Below are positions 23,683 through 33,786 of a stretch of 64,000 nucleotides of DNA, piece after piece. The notes below the pieces were generated by a model that saw nothing but the letters and a program-made list of their open reading frames with translations, had not been told where the DNA came from and made no database searches. The stretch is from Gaiellasilicea sp963811885 (GTDB taxonomy: Bacteria > Actinomycetota > Thermoleophilia > Gaiellales > Gaiellaceae): assembly GCA_963811885.1 (NCBI GenBank), contig CAWETB010000015.1, forward strand, positions 1,054,001 to 1,118,000, in the 5' to 3' direction. Positions within the stretch are counted from its first letter, which is position 1, and each line of letters starts with the position of its first letter. The position numbers and the translations under genes were made by a program.

Positions 23683-25596
23683 TCAGAGGGACTGGGGGTC
23701 AACGTCGACGACCGCATTGACGCCGGCGCGGCGCATCGCCGGCGCGGCCGCAACGAGCAGGCGGCCCGCCGCCGCGGCAAGTGCGCGCGGGCTGTCCGTC
23801 TTCGCCACGAGCTGGGCGCGATGGCGGCCGCGCAGGCGGAGCAGCGGGGCAGGCCCGAGCAGGTCGGCGCCCTTCAGCTCGCCGTTCAGCTCCCGCAGGA
23901 GGCGCGCCGGCGCGTCTGCGTCCGTGCCGGAGGCGACGATCGAGATCAGGTGCCGGAACGGCGGGTAGCCGAGCTCGCGCCTGCGGTCGAGCTCCTCCGT
24001 CAGGAACCCGGCGACGTCGTGCCGGGCGGCGTAGCGCAGCGGCGTCGCATCCGGCTGGAAGGTCTGCACGATCACCTTGCCCGGCGCGTCGCGGCCGCTG
24101 CGGCCGGCGAGCTGGGTGACGAGCTGGAACGTGCGCTCCTCCGCCCGGAAGTCGGGCAGCGCGAGCCCCGTGTCGGCGTCGACGACCGCAGCGAGCGAGA
24201 CGCCGGGGAAGTGGTGGCCCTTGGCGACCATCTGGGTGCCGACGAGGACGGCGCGGTCCGCGGCGGCGAAGCGGTCGAGCGCCTCGCGGAGCGCGCCCGG
24301 CTTCGCCGCGGTGTCGGCGTCGAGGCGGATCCGCTCGAGCTCCGGCACCCGCTTGGCGAGCTCGGACTCGAGCTTCTGCGTCCCGGCGCCGATCCGCGCC
24401 AGCTCCGACGAGCCGCACTCCGGGCACGCCTCGGGCACGGCCTCCGAGTAGCCGCAGTGGTGGCAGTGCAGCCGCGCGTCGCCGTGCAGCGTCAGCGCGA
24501 CATCGCACAGGCCGCAGCGCCGCGAGACACCGCAGGCGCGGCAGTGGATCGCCGGCGCGAGGCCGCGGCGGTTCAGGAGCAGGATCGCCTTGCCGCCGTG
24601 CTCCGAGATCCGGCCGAGCTCCTCCAGCAACGGCGCCGACAGCGGGTAACCCGCCTCGCGGCGGAGGTCGACGATCCGCACGCTCGGCATCGGCGCTCCG
24701 AGCCGCCCGCCCAGCTCCAGTCGCTCGAGCCGCTCCCAGCTCTCCGGCCGCGGCGTGGCGCTCCCGTAGACGGCGACCGCCCCCTCGAGGGCGGCGCGCT
24801 TGGCAGCGACCGTGCGCGCGTCGTAGCGAGGATCGGACTCCTGCTTGTAGGACGAGTCGTGCTCCTCGTCGACGCAGATGAGGCCGAGGTTCGGGACCGG
24901 CGCGAAGACGGCGGAACGCGCACCGACGACGACGGGCGCCTCGCCGGCGACGATCCGCTCGCGCTCGTCCCGGCGCTCCGCCTCGGTCAGGCCGGAGTGC
25001 AGCACGGCGATCCGGTCGCCGAAGCGGGCCTGGAAGCGTCCCAGCGTCTGCGGCGTCAGGGCGATCTCGGGGACGAGCACGATCGCGCCCTTGCCCCGCT
25101 CGAGGGCGGCGGCACAGGCCTGGAGATAGACCTCGGTCTTGCCGCTGCCGGTTGCGCCGGCGAGCAGCAGATGCGCGCCCGCTCCGTCCATCGCCTCGAC
25201 GATCCGGGCCACCGCCGTCTGCTGCGGCGCCGTCAGCTCGGCCGGCTCGGCCTCGCCGGCCATGCCTGCGCCGGTCTGCCGCCGCTCGCCCCGCCGCGCG
25301 CGCAGCTTCGGGGCGACGAGCTCGAGCGCCCGGGCCGGGGTCGAGCCGTAGTAGTCGGCAAGCCAGAGCGCGAGGTCGACGAGCGCAGGCGGCAACTCGT
25401 AGAGGACACCCTCGATCGGCGCCGGCTCGACGCCGTCGGGCGCCGCGACGCCCGTTTCCACGACGACCCCGCGGGCCGCCGAGCGGCCGAAGCGGATCGA
25501 GACGACCGCCCCTTTCCCGACTCCGGGCGGCACCTCGTAGGTGAAGAGGCGCGCGACGGACCGGGAGGAGACGAGTGGATAGACGGACGCGAGCAC
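23683..25596 (-). CDS. priA: Primosomal helicase PriA
   Basis: PriA, 637 residues, restarts collapsed replication forks. It has the N-terminal 3'-DNA-end-binding domain (about 1-110), Walker A GATGSGKTEVYL, the helicase motif CVDEEHDSSYKQ, and the GSATPRPESW and LLNRRGLAP segments. The zinc-binding insert has eight cysteines (CRACGVSRRCGLCDVAL, CHHCGYSEAVPEACPECG), and the second RecA lobe ends at QLAGRSGRD. The frame is intact. The GTG start is preceded by a TACGCT box at 7 bases and no Shine-Dalgarno. It diverges from the DtxR-type regulator 61 bases away. Confidence 0.95.
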   Translation of the reverse strand: MLASVYPLVSSRSVARLFTYEVPPGVGKGAVVSIRFGRSAARGVVVETGVAAPDGVEPAPIEGVLYELPPALVDLALWLADYYGSTPARALELVAPKLRARRGERRQTGAGMAGEAEPAELTAPQQTAVARIVEAMDGAGAHLLLAGATGSGKTEVYLQACAAALERGKGAIVLVPEIALTPQTLGRFQARFGDRIAVLHSGLTEAERRDERERIVAGEAPVVVGARSAVFAPVPNLGLICVDEEHDSSYKQESDPRYDARTVAAKRAALEGAVAVYGSATPRPESWERLERLELGGRLGAPMPSVRIVDLRREAGYPLSAPLLEELGRISEHGGKAILLLNRRGLAPAIHCRACGVSRRCGLCDVALTLHGDARLHCHHCGYSEAVPEACPECGSSELARIGAGTQKLESELAKRVPELERIRLDADTAAKPGALREALDRFAAADRAVLVGTQMVAKGHHFPGVSLAAVVDADTGLALPDFRAEERTFQLVTQLAGRSGRDAPGKVIVQTFQPDATPLRYAARHDVAGFLTEELDRRRELGYPPFRHLISIVASGTDADAPARLLRELNGELKGADLLGPAPLLRLRGRHRAQLVAKTDSPRALAAAAGRLLVAAAPAMRRAGVNAVVDVDPQSL

Positions 25597-25603
25597 CCGC
25601 GCC

Positions 25604-25609
25604 AGCGTA
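25604..25609 (-). promoter_or_regulatory. -10-like box TACGCT of priA
   Basis: TACGCT on the minus strand lies 7 bases before the priA GTG. Confidence 0.4.
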
Positions 25610-25645
25610 GAGATGGGACGCGATGGCCCCGCCGCGTCGCGCGGC

Positions 25646-25651
25646 TAGACT
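25646..25651 (+). promoter_or_regulatory. -10-like box TAGACT of the DtxR-type regulator
   Basis: TAGACT lies 6 bases before the GTG at 25658, with no Shine-Dalgarno between; a leaderless start is likely. Confidence 0.5.
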
Positions 25652-25657
25652 GACCCC

Positions 25658-26347
25658 GTGGCTCACGGTCAGGGACATTCGGTCGACGAGTACCTCGAGA
25701 CGATCTACTTCCTGGCCTTCCCGATCGGCGAGTACAAGCCCGATCCGAACAGCTCGTCGGCGATCGCCTCCAGGGTCGCGGAGATGCTCGGCGTCTCGCG
25801 CGCGTCCGCCGGCGAGATGCTGCGGCGGCTCGAGACCGAAGGGCTCGTCGAGCGCGGCGAGCACAAGGAGGCGATCCTGACCGAGACGGGGATCGAGCGG
25901 GCCGAGCGCGTCGTCCGCAAGCACCGGATCATCGAGCGCCTGCTGACCGACTTCATGGGCTACACGCCGGGCGAGGCGCACGTGCACGCCGACGAGCTCG
26001 GTGACACGTTCACGGACGACATGGTCGAGCGGATCGAGGTCCGGCTCGGCAACCCGGACCGCTGCCCGCACGGGTGGCCGATCGACCCCGCGTTCGAACA
26101 GCTGGAGAACAAGGAGCTGGCGCCGCTGGCCGACCTCGACATCGGGCGCGAGGCGGAGATCGTCCGGTTGGCCGAGCACGACGGCGAGCTCCTGCACTGG
26201 TTCTACGACGAGGGCTTCACGCCCGGTGCGCACGTGGTCATCCGCGAGGCACAGCCCGCAGCGGGTCAGTTCAAGGTCCTGCTCAGCGGCAACGAGCGGG
26301 CGATCGGCGAGAAGGCCGCGGCCGGGCTCTACGTCCGCCCGAGCTAG
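25658..26347 (+). CDS. DtxR/MntR family metal-dependent regulator
   Basis: A 229-residue iron- or manganese-dependent repressor of the DtxR family. The N-terminal winged helix is HSVDEYLETIYFL followed by SRVAEMLGVSRASAGEMLRRLETEGLVER. The metal-binding and dimer domain has HRIIERLLTDFMGYTPGEAHVHADELGDTFTDDMVERI. From about 155 an SH3-like FeoA domain follows (LADLDIGREAEIVRL, then PGAHVVIREAQPAAGQF). DtxR types respond to Fe2+ and MntR types to Mn2+; the sequence does not decide. The GTG start is likely leaderless. It diverges from priA; no metal transporter is next to it. Confidence 0.9.
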   Translation: MAHGQGHSVDEYLETIYFLAFPIGEYKPDPNSSSAIASRVAEMLGVSRASAGEMLRRLETEGLVERGEHKEAILTETGIERAERVVRKHRIIERLLTDFMGYTPGEAHVHADELGDTFTDDMVERIEVRLGNPDRCPHGWPIDPAFEQLENKELAPLADLDIGREAEIVRLAEHDGELLHWFYDEGFTPGAHVVIREAQPAAGQFKVLLSGNERAIGEKAAAGLYVRPS

Positions 26348-28149
26348 GCCAAGCGCTCCGCCAGCTTCCGCGCGTTCAGGTGCGCGATCGCCTCGATCGT
26401 GACCATCGGGTTGACGCCGGAGGCGGTCGGGAACGCCGAGCCGTCGGCGATCACGAGGTTGCGCACGTCCCACGTCTCGCCTGTCGGCGATGCCGCTGAA
26501 CTGTCCGGCGAGCCGCCCATGCGCGCCGAGCCCATCAGGTGGAACGAGTACAGCGAGCCGCGGCCGGGGCCGAAGCGGAACGCGCCCGCCGGGAAGCCAT
26601 CGGACCAGCGCTGCATCCGAGCGTTGGCGGTGAGGATCTCGCGTGCGCCGGCGGCCGCCATGATGCGGCCGGCGCCGTCGATCCCCGCCGTCAGGCGGCG
26701 CGCATCGTCCTCGGCCAGCCGGTACGTCGCGATCGCCTCGCCGTTGCGCCCGATCCGAACTCGCCCGGCGCCGGCGTCGCGCGGAATCACGGCGATCAGC
26801 GAGAGCCGCGGCAGGCTCGCCATCAGCCTGGCGTGCGCCGCGGCTCCCTCCCACGGCAGCGCCGCCGCCAGCAGCGCCGGGTGCAGCGGCACCGTCTCCA
26901 GCTTGACGCCGTAGCCGCCGTCGAGGAAGCGGAACTGGTCGGAGTAGAGCGCCTGCAGCGTCCCCTCCCACGGCCGGATCTCCTCCTCGAAGATGCCGAA
27001 GACCGCCGTCGCCGGGTGCAGCCGCAGGCCGCGGCCGACGTTCGGGTTCGTCAGGCCGGAGCGGAGGAGCAACGCCGGCGTGTCGATCGCGCCCGCGGCC
27101 GCGACGACCGCCCGGCAGCGCACCTGGACCGGGCCGGCGTCGACGCCGGCCGCCGCCCCGTTCGCGACCAGCACGCGCCGCGCCTTCGCGCCGACCACGA
27201 TCCGCGCTCCTGCGCCGGCGGCGTCCTCGAGCCAGGTGCGCAGCGTCGACTGCTTCGCGCCGATCGGGCAGCCGTAGCCGCACGAGCCGCAGACGACGCC
27301 CTGCTCGCAGCCGACGACGTCGCGCGGCATCGCGTCGACGTGCCAGCCGAGCGCCTCGAGCCCGCGCGCCATCGCCTCGTCGCGCCGCGAGGGCCGGTTG
27401 TGGTCGGTGTTGACGCTGAGCCGGGCACAGACCGCGTCGAGGCTCGGCCCGAGATCCGCCGACGGGAAGCCCAGTCCCTCCCACTCCGCGAGGACGTCGT
27501 CCGGGGTGCGGAAGGACGTCGTGTAGTTGACGACCGTGCCCCCGCCGAGGCAGGCGCCGGCGATCAGCGCCACGCCCTGGTCGTCGGTCGCGGCCGCGCC
27601 GCCGCCGCGGTAGAGCCGCCGGAGGCCGGCGCGCTCGGCGCCGTCGAAGTCGCGCTCCGACCAGTAGCCGCCCGCTTCGAGCACGACGACGTCGAGGCCG
27701 GCCTGCGCGAGCACCGCGGCAGCCACGCCTCCTCCGGCCCCCGAGCCGACGACGCAGACGTCGCACTCGAGCTCGAGCCCGTCCGCGGCCTCGATCGGCT
27801 CGAGCCGTGGCGCGGGCGCGTCCGCATGGGCGCCGAGCGGGCCGGGATAGCCGATCTCCTCCCAGCGGCCCGGAAGCAGGTACGCGAAGGCGAGCGCGGC
27901 CTTCCGCAGCGCCTGGAAGCCGGTTCTGAGCACCGGCACGGGGCTGTCGCGCCACAGCCGCAGGACGGTCTCACGCCGAGCCTGCGCCAGGCGCGAGTAC
28001 CCAGGGAGCCAGGTCCGCAGCAACAGCAGCAGCCGCTGCCGCTCGCGCGCGGTCAGATCGTGGTCGATCGCGTCGAGCACCGCGTCGGGCACGCCCTGCT
28101 CGACCGCACCGGGCGCGAACGTCTCGCAGATCGCGTCGAGCGAGCGCAT
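26344..28149 (-). CDS. GMC-family FAD-dependent oxidoreductase
   Basis: A 601-residue GMC oxidoreductase, resembling long-chain alcohol or sterol oxidases. An N-terminal helical part (1-120) precedes the FAD-binding VVGSGAGGG near 133-141. ACLGGGTVVNYTTSFRTP is the second FAD contact, and the C-terminal NLVIADGSAFPTASGVNPMVTIEAIAHLNA is the GMC end motif; catalytic His is likely in FHLMGSARMG. Four cysteines (281, 287, 290, 294, in GCEQGVVCGSCGYGCPIG) could bind a metal or an Fe-S cluster. The substrate is unknown. It follows the DUF4230 gene by 24 bases and converges on the DtxR-type gene. Confidence 0.85.
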   Translation of the reverse strand: MRSLDAICETFAPGAVEQGVPDAVLDAIDHDLTARERQRLLLLLRTWLPGYSRLAQARRETVLRLWRDSPVPVLRTGFQALRKAALAFAYLLPGRWEEIGYPGPLGAHADAPAPRLEPIEAADGLELECDVCVVGSGAGGGVAAAVLAQAGLDVVVLEAGGYWSERDFDGAERAGLRRLYRGGGAAATDDQGVALIAGACLGGGTVVNYTTSFRTPDDVLAEWEGLGFPSADLGPSLDAVCARLSVNTDHNRPSRRDEAMARGLEALGWHVDAMPRDVVGCEQGVVCGSCGYGCPIGAKQSTLRTWLEDAAGAGARIVVGAKARRVLVANGAAAGVDAGPVQVRCRAVVAAAGAIDTPALLLRSGLTNPNVGRGLRLHPATAVFGIFEEEIRPWEGTLQALYSDQFRFLDGGYGVKLETVPLHPALLAAALPWEGAAAHARLMASLPRLSLIAVIPRDAGAGRVRIGRNGEAIATYRLAEDDARRLTAGIDGAGRIMAAAGAREILTANARMQRWSDGFPAGAFRFGPGRGSLYSFHLMGSARMGGSPDSSAASPTGETWDVRNLVIADGSAFPTASGVNPMVTIEAIAHLNARKLAERLA

Positions 28150-28173
28150 CAGGAGATCTTGGCCGGTTTCGGC

Positions 28174-28833
28174 TCAGACGTCGGAGAAGCGCACATCGAT
28201 GCGCGTGAATCCAAGCGAGCGCAGCAGCCCTTCGAGCATCAGCCGCGTGTTCCCCTCGGCGCGTGCGAGCAGGCCCGAGCCGTCGCGGGCGGCGCTCGCC
28301 AGCTTCTCCTCCGCCAGCGGGTAGAGCTCACCCTCGACGCCGGCGTCGTCGCCGAACAGCGACTGGAGCCGGTCGATGGCGCCGCGGTCGCGGTCGTAGA
28401 CGTGGGAGCGCTCGAGATCGAGCTCGGGCTCGCGGAAGGTGGCCGGAGGCAGCTCGAGCGCGACGCCCTTGCCGTCGTCCGAGACGTCGACGGCGCCGTC
28501 CTCCAGCCCACGGAAATCGACGCCCGCGTCGACCGAGCCGACCGCGACGAAGAGCACGCGCTCACCCTTGATCTTGCTCGGGACGAAGCGCGCGTCCTTC
28601 TCGACGTCGACGATCACCTCGAAGTGCCCGCTCGCGGCGCGGAAGTCGCGCAGGTTCTCGATCGACTTCAGCACCGCGGGGCCGGAGCGATCGACGGTCT
28701 CGGTGCCGAACGGGTTCCCGAACCCGGGGATCAGATCCTTCACCCAGCCGACGAAGAAGAAGCCGGTCACCACGAGAACGCCGAGCACGACGAGGCCCGT
28801 CGGGAAGCGGCGCTGACGCTCGACAGCTGCCAT
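28174..28833 (-). CDS. DUF4230 membrane-anchored protein
   Basis: A 219-residue DUF4230 protein: a transmembrane segment at about 12-30 (PTGLVVLGVLVVTGFFFVGWV), then an outside domain with GPAVLKSIENLRDFRAASGHFEVIVDVEKD. The rest is a mixed alpha/beta domain ending in LLARAEGNTRLMLEGLLRSLGFTRIDVRF, typical of the family. The function is unknown. It lies 23 bases after metK and 24 before the GMC gene on the same strand, so the three may be co-transcribed. No Shine-Dalgarno is clear at its ATG. Confidence 0.8.
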   Translation of the reverse strand: MAAVERQRRFPTGLVVLGVLVVTGFFFVGWVKDLIPGFGNPFGTETVDRSGPAVLKSIENLRDFRAASGHFEVIVDVEKDARFVPSKIKGERVLFVAVGSVDAGVDFRGLEDGAVDVSDDGKGVALELPPATFREPELDLERSHVYDRDRGAIDRLQSLFGDDAGVEGELYPLAEEKLASAARDGSGLLARAEGNTRLMLEGLLRSLGFTRIDVRFSDV

Positions 28834-28855
28834 AGAGGTGAAACGGTGAGGGTGA

Positions 28856-30103
<1,248 letters not shown>

Positions 30104-30112
30104 GAGCGCCGA

Positions 30113-30118
30113 AGTCTA
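30113..30118 (-). promoter_or_regulatory. -10-like box TAGACT of metK
   Basis: TAGACT on the minus strand lies 9 bases before the metK ATG. Confidence 0.45.
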
Positions 30119-30145
30119 GCCAGCAGCTCGGTTCGTCAGGTCGGG

Positions 30146-31101
30146 CTACTCGGTCGTCGGCTGGCGGCGCATCAGATCGCCGACGAGCTCGTGCAGCGGC
30201 TGGCCGCCGAGCACAGTGCAGACGCCGTTCGTGATCGGCAGCTCGATCCCGAGCCGGTGCGAGAGGTCGCGCAGGACCGGCGCCGTCGTCAGCCCCTCGA
30301 CCGTCATCCCGATCTGGCGGACGGCATCGTCGGGAGCAGTGCCCTGCGCGATCAGCTCGCCGGCGCGGCGGTTGCGGCCGACCGGCGACCAGCAGGTGAC
30401 GACGAGATCGCCCATGCCGGCGAGGCCGGCGAACGTCTCCTCCTTGCCGCCCGCGGCGACCGCGAGCCGGGCCATCTCCGCCAGCCCGCGCGCGACGAGC
30501 GCAGCCTTGGCGTTGTCGCCGAGCCCGAGGCCGTCGGCGCCGCCCGCCGCCAGCGCGATCACGTTCTTCGCCGCCGCACACAGCTCGACGCCGACCATGT
30601 CGTCGCTGCTGTAGACGCGGAAGGTGATCGAGTTGATCGCCGCCTGCAGCTCGAGCGCGAGCTGCTCGTCCTCGCTCGCGATCACGGCCGCGGCCGGGAG
30701 GTCGCGCGCGATCTCGTCCGCGATGTTCGGGCCGGACAGGACGGCCACGGGCCTGCCGACGACGAGTGTCGACAGGCGCTCCTCGGTCGCCGGGTCGAGC
30801 CCCTTCGTCAGCGAGAGGATCGGCGCGTCGCCCGGCAGCGCCCTGACGACGTCGCCGTAGACGGCGCTCGGAACGGCGACGACGACGAGCTCGGCGTCCT
30901 CGATCGGCGCCTCCTCGATCGTCGTCGCCGCGACGCCGCGCAGGTCGCAGTGCGTCAGGTAGCGCGGGTTGCGGTGCGTCTCCTCGATCGCACGGGCTTG
31001 CTCGGCGTCGCGGCAGGCGAGCGTGACGTCGTGCTCACGGTTCGCCAGCACCCGCGAGAACGCGGTGCCCCACGACCCCCGCCCACGACGACGATCCTCA
31101 C
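30146..31101 (-). CDS. gpsA: Glycerol-3-phosphate dehydrogenase [NAD(P)+] (one frame break)
   Basis: GpsA, about 318 residues, makes sn-glycerol-3-phosphate, the backbone for PlsC products. The N-terminus from a GTG (31099-31101) reads RIVVVGGG and then loses frame in a G run near 31074-31082. Adding one G there gives SWGTAFSRVLANREHDVTL and continuity. Further motifs: LSLTKGLDPATEERLS, VLSGPNIADEIARDLPAAAVIAS, GVELCAAAKNVIALAAG, GLAGMGDLVVTCWSP, GVCTVLGGQPLHELV. The missing base in a homopolymer looks like a sequencing slip. It is the last gene of the aroF-gpsA run, 70 bases after der. Confidence 0.92.
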
Positions 31102-31171
31102 CCCTGGCCGCCTGTGCTCACCTCCGCCGACGAGCCCCTCGCTCCATGGGCCGACCGAGCTTCAACAAAGT

Positions 31172-32509
31172 TCACGAACGCTGGACGAAATCGATCGAGA
31201 CCGGCACGCCGGCGAGGTTAAACCGTTTGCGCAGCTCGTTCTCGACCCAGTACGCGTAGTCGCGCGTGACGAGGCCGGGGTCGTTGACGTGGATCCGAAT
31301 CCGGGGCGGACGCGTCGAGACCTGCGTGCCGTAGAGAAGGTTGAGGCGCTTCCCTTTCGAGGACGGCGGCTGGCGCGCCTGCCGCAGCTCCGCCAGCGCG
31401 TTGTTCAGCGCGGGCGTCGGGATCCGGCCGGTGTGCTTCTCGAACAGGTCGGCGGTGTACTGGAGCAGCCGATCGAGCCCGCGGCCCGTCTTCGAGGAGA
31501 CGGCGATCAGCGGCGGGCGCTGCCGCAGCTTCGCCTCGATCCTCGGCCGTACGTCCTCGATCGTGATGTCGGTCTCGTCCCACTTCGCGAGCACGACGAG
31601 CGTCGAGTTGCCGGCCTTCCGGGCTACGTCGGCGACGGAGAGATCCTGGTCGACGATTCCCTCGCTCGCGTCGATCAGGACGAGCGCGACGTCGGCCCGC
31701 TCCGCCGCTTCGAGCGCACGCAGCTCCGAGTAGTAGTCGATCCCCTGGCGCTGCTTTCGCTTCCGCCGCAGGCCGGCGGTGTCGACCAGCTGGAAGATCC
31801 GCCCGTCCCGCTCGAGGATCGTGTCGACGGTGTCCCGGGTCGTGCCCGGCACGTCGGAGACGATGACGCGCTCCGCCCCGACGAGGGCGTTGAGCAGCGA
31901 CGACTTGCCGACGTTGGGACGGCCGAGGATCGCGACGCGGATCGCCTCGTCGCCGACCTGGATCGGGCCTTCGCCGGGGAGCAGGTCGACGACGCGGTCG
32001 AGCAGGTCGCCGGTGCCGTGCCCGTGCAGGGCGGAGAGCGGGAACGGGTCGCCGAGTCCGAGCTTGTGGAACTCGACCGCCTCGAGGTCCTTGCGCGGGT
32101 CGTCGATCTTGTTCGCGAGCACGATCACCGGCTTCTTCGAGGCCCGCAGGGTGACCGCCAGCTCCTCGTCGCCCGGCGTGATCCCGTGCCGGGCGTCGAC
32201 GACGAAGAGCACGAGGTCGGCCTCCGCGATCGCCGCGCGCGCCTGCTTCGCGATCTCGGGGCTGAAGGGGTCGGTCGCGAGGTCGTCGACGCCGCCCGTG
32301 TCGATCAGGAGGAAGTGCTTGCCGTTCCAGTCCGCGAGCAGCTCCTTGCGGTCGCGGGTGACGCCGGGCGTCTCGTGCACGACCGCCTGCCGCGACTCGG
32401 TCAGCCGGTTGATCAACGTCGACTTGCCGACGTTCGGGAAGCCGACGATCGCGACCGTGCCGATGATCTCGGGCTGCTGGACCTCCGGGGTCTCGGTCGT
32501 CTCGCTCAT
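31172..32509 (-). CDS. der: Ribosome-assembly GTPase Der
   Basis: Der (EngA), 445 residues, a double GTPase needed for 50S subunit assembly. G domain 1 has GFPNVGKST near 22-30 and DTGGVDD; G domain 2 has GRPNVGKSS, DTAGLRRK and NSTLVVLAKWDE. The C-terminal KH-like domain ends in VSTRPPRIRIHVNDPGLVTRDYAYWVENELRKRF. The first 15 residues are acidic. Its ATG overlaps the plsC stop (ATGA). The frame is intact. Confidence 0.96.
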   Translation of the reverse strand: MSETTETPEVQQPEIIGTVAIVGFPNVGKSTLINRLTESRQAVVHETPGVTRDRKELLADWNGKHFLLIDTGGVDDLATDPFSPEIAKQARAAIAEADLVLFVVDARHGITPGDEELAVTLRASKKPVIVLANKIDDPRKDLEAVEFHKLGLGDPFPLSALHGHGTGDLLDRVVDLLPGEGPIQVGDEAIRVAILGRPNVGKSSLLNALVGAERVIVSDVPGTTRDTVDTILERDGRIFQLVDTAGLRRKRKQRQGIDYYSELRALEAAERADVALVLIDASEGIVDQDLSVADVARKAGNSTLVVLAKWDETDITIEDVRPRIEAKLRQRPPLIAVSSKTGRGLDRLLQYTADLFEKHTGRIPTPALNNALAELRQARQPPSSKGKRLNLLYGTQVSTRPPRIRIHVNDPGLVTRDYAYWVENELRKRFNLAGVPVSIDFVQRS

Positions 32510-33157
32510 GTCGGGGGTGTCGCGCGCTCGGGCCGGCCGAGCTCGTGCATCTCGCCGAGCCAGGCGTGGAGGCCGTGGATCCGGGTCTGCACCTCGGCGG
32601 AGGCCTCGCGGTAGCCCTTCGCGTTCTTCGGCAGACCGTCGAAGCGCAGCGGCTCTCCCCAGGCGACCGAGATCGGATGCCAGTTGCCGGGCTTCCACTC
32701 GTACGAGCCGTAGATCGCGGCAGGGACGACCGGGACATCCTCCTGGAGCGCGACCATGGCCGCACCGGGCTGGACCTGTCCCGGAACGCCGTTCAGCTGG
32801 CGCGTCCCCTCGACGAAGAGGCCGAGCGCGTGTCCCTGGCGGACGGCCTCGCGCATCTGCCGTACCGCCTCGCGGTCCGACTCGCCGCGGCGGACCGAGA
32901 TCGTCCCGAAGCTGCGGATCAGCTGGCCGAGGCCGGGGATCCGATGCGCCTCGACCTTGGCGACGAACTTCATCGGCCGCGGCGAGAGCAGGCCGAACAC
33001 GGGCGGGTCGACCCAGTGGAAGTGGTTGAACGCGAGCACGACACCGCCGGTGCGCGGCACGCGTTCGGCGCCGTAGTTGCGGAGCGGCGTCAGCAGCCTG
33101 ACGAGGGTGCCGATCGTGAACCGGCCGACCGTCCAGACGGAGTCGGCGCTCGCTCAT
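32506..33157 (-). CDS. plsC: 1-acylglycerol-3-phosphate acyltransferase PlsC (one frame break)
   Basis: A lysophosphatidic acid acyltransferase of about 216 residues. The NHxxxxD motif is NHFHWVDPP, and the substrate-binding EGTR lies in ALGLFVEGTRQ. The ATG at 33155-33157 overlaps the cmk stop; its first codons read MSER, then the frame breaks near 33150. Removing one base of a CG gives ADSVWTVGRFTIGTLVRLLTPLRNYG, which joins the conserved body. It uses acyl-ACP or acyl-CoA at the inner membrane to make phosphatidic acid, linking to plsX, acpP and gpsA. Between cmk and der, as in other actinobacteria. Confidence 0.9.
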
Positions 33158-33786
33158 GCCGTGTTCTGGGCGACGACGATCTGCTCGATCCGCGCGACGA
33201 CCTCGTCGACCGCAAGGTCGGTCGTGTCGATCTGGATCGCGTCCTCGGCGGGCCTCATGTTGACGGCGTCCTTCTCGTCGCGGAGCCGCAGGTCGGTCGC
33301 GAGCGCATCGGCGCCGATCCCGGGCCGCTCGGACGAGCGCCTGGCGGCGCGCGTCCTCTCGTCCGCCACGAGGTAAACCTTTACCTGAGCTTGAGGTGCC
33401 ACGACCGTGCCGATGTCACGCCCTTCGATGACGACGTTGCCCTCGCTCCCGAGCGCGCGCTGGCGCTCTCGCATCACCTCGCGCACCTGCGGGTGCCGCG
33501 CGACGACCGGGACGAGCTTGTCGATGTCCGGCTTGCGGATCGACGACGTGACGTCGCTGCCGTCGATGAAGACGCGGCCGTGCTCGTCGAAGCCGACCGG
33601 ATGCTCGGCGGCGAGCGCAGCCAGCTCGTCGGCCAGGTCGAGCGCGACGCCGCGGCGCCGCGCCAGCCAGGTCAGCGCGCGGTACATCGCCCCCGTGTCG
33701 AGGTAGCGGAAGCCGAGCCGCTCGGCGAGAAGCCGTGCGACCGTGCTCTTGCCGGCCCCTGCGGGCCCGTCGATGGCGACGATCAT
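33154..33786 (-). CDS. cmk: Cytidylate kinase
   Basis: CMP/dCMP kinase, 210 residues. Walker A is GPAGAGKST (7-15); further marks are RYLDTGAMYRALTWL, IRKPDIDKLVP, IEGRDIGTVVAP and RSSERPGIGADALATDLRLRDEKDA. It phosphorylates CMP and dCMP for nucleic acid and CDP-lipid synthesis. It overlaps aroA upstream (TGATG) and plsC downstream (ATGA), giving the aroA-cmk-plsC-der order common in bacteria. The frame is intact. Confidence 0.96.
   Translation of the reverse strand: MIVAIDGPAGAGKSTVARLLAERLGFRYLDTGAMYRALTWLARRRGVALDLADELAALAAEHPVGFDEHGRVFIDGSDVTSSIRKPDIDKLVPVVARHPQVREVMRERQRALGSEGNVVIEGRDIGTVVAPQAQVKVYLVADERTRAARRSSERPGIGADALATDLRLRDEKDAVNMRPAEDAIQIDTTDLAVDEVVARIEQIVVAQNTA

Noticed and set aside
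23699..27955. A 1,418-codon open frame over priA, the DtxR-type gene and the GMC gene
   Set aside because: Low-complexity Arg/Ala/Gly product with no family motif; it is the wrong-frame shadow of priA and the GMC gene.
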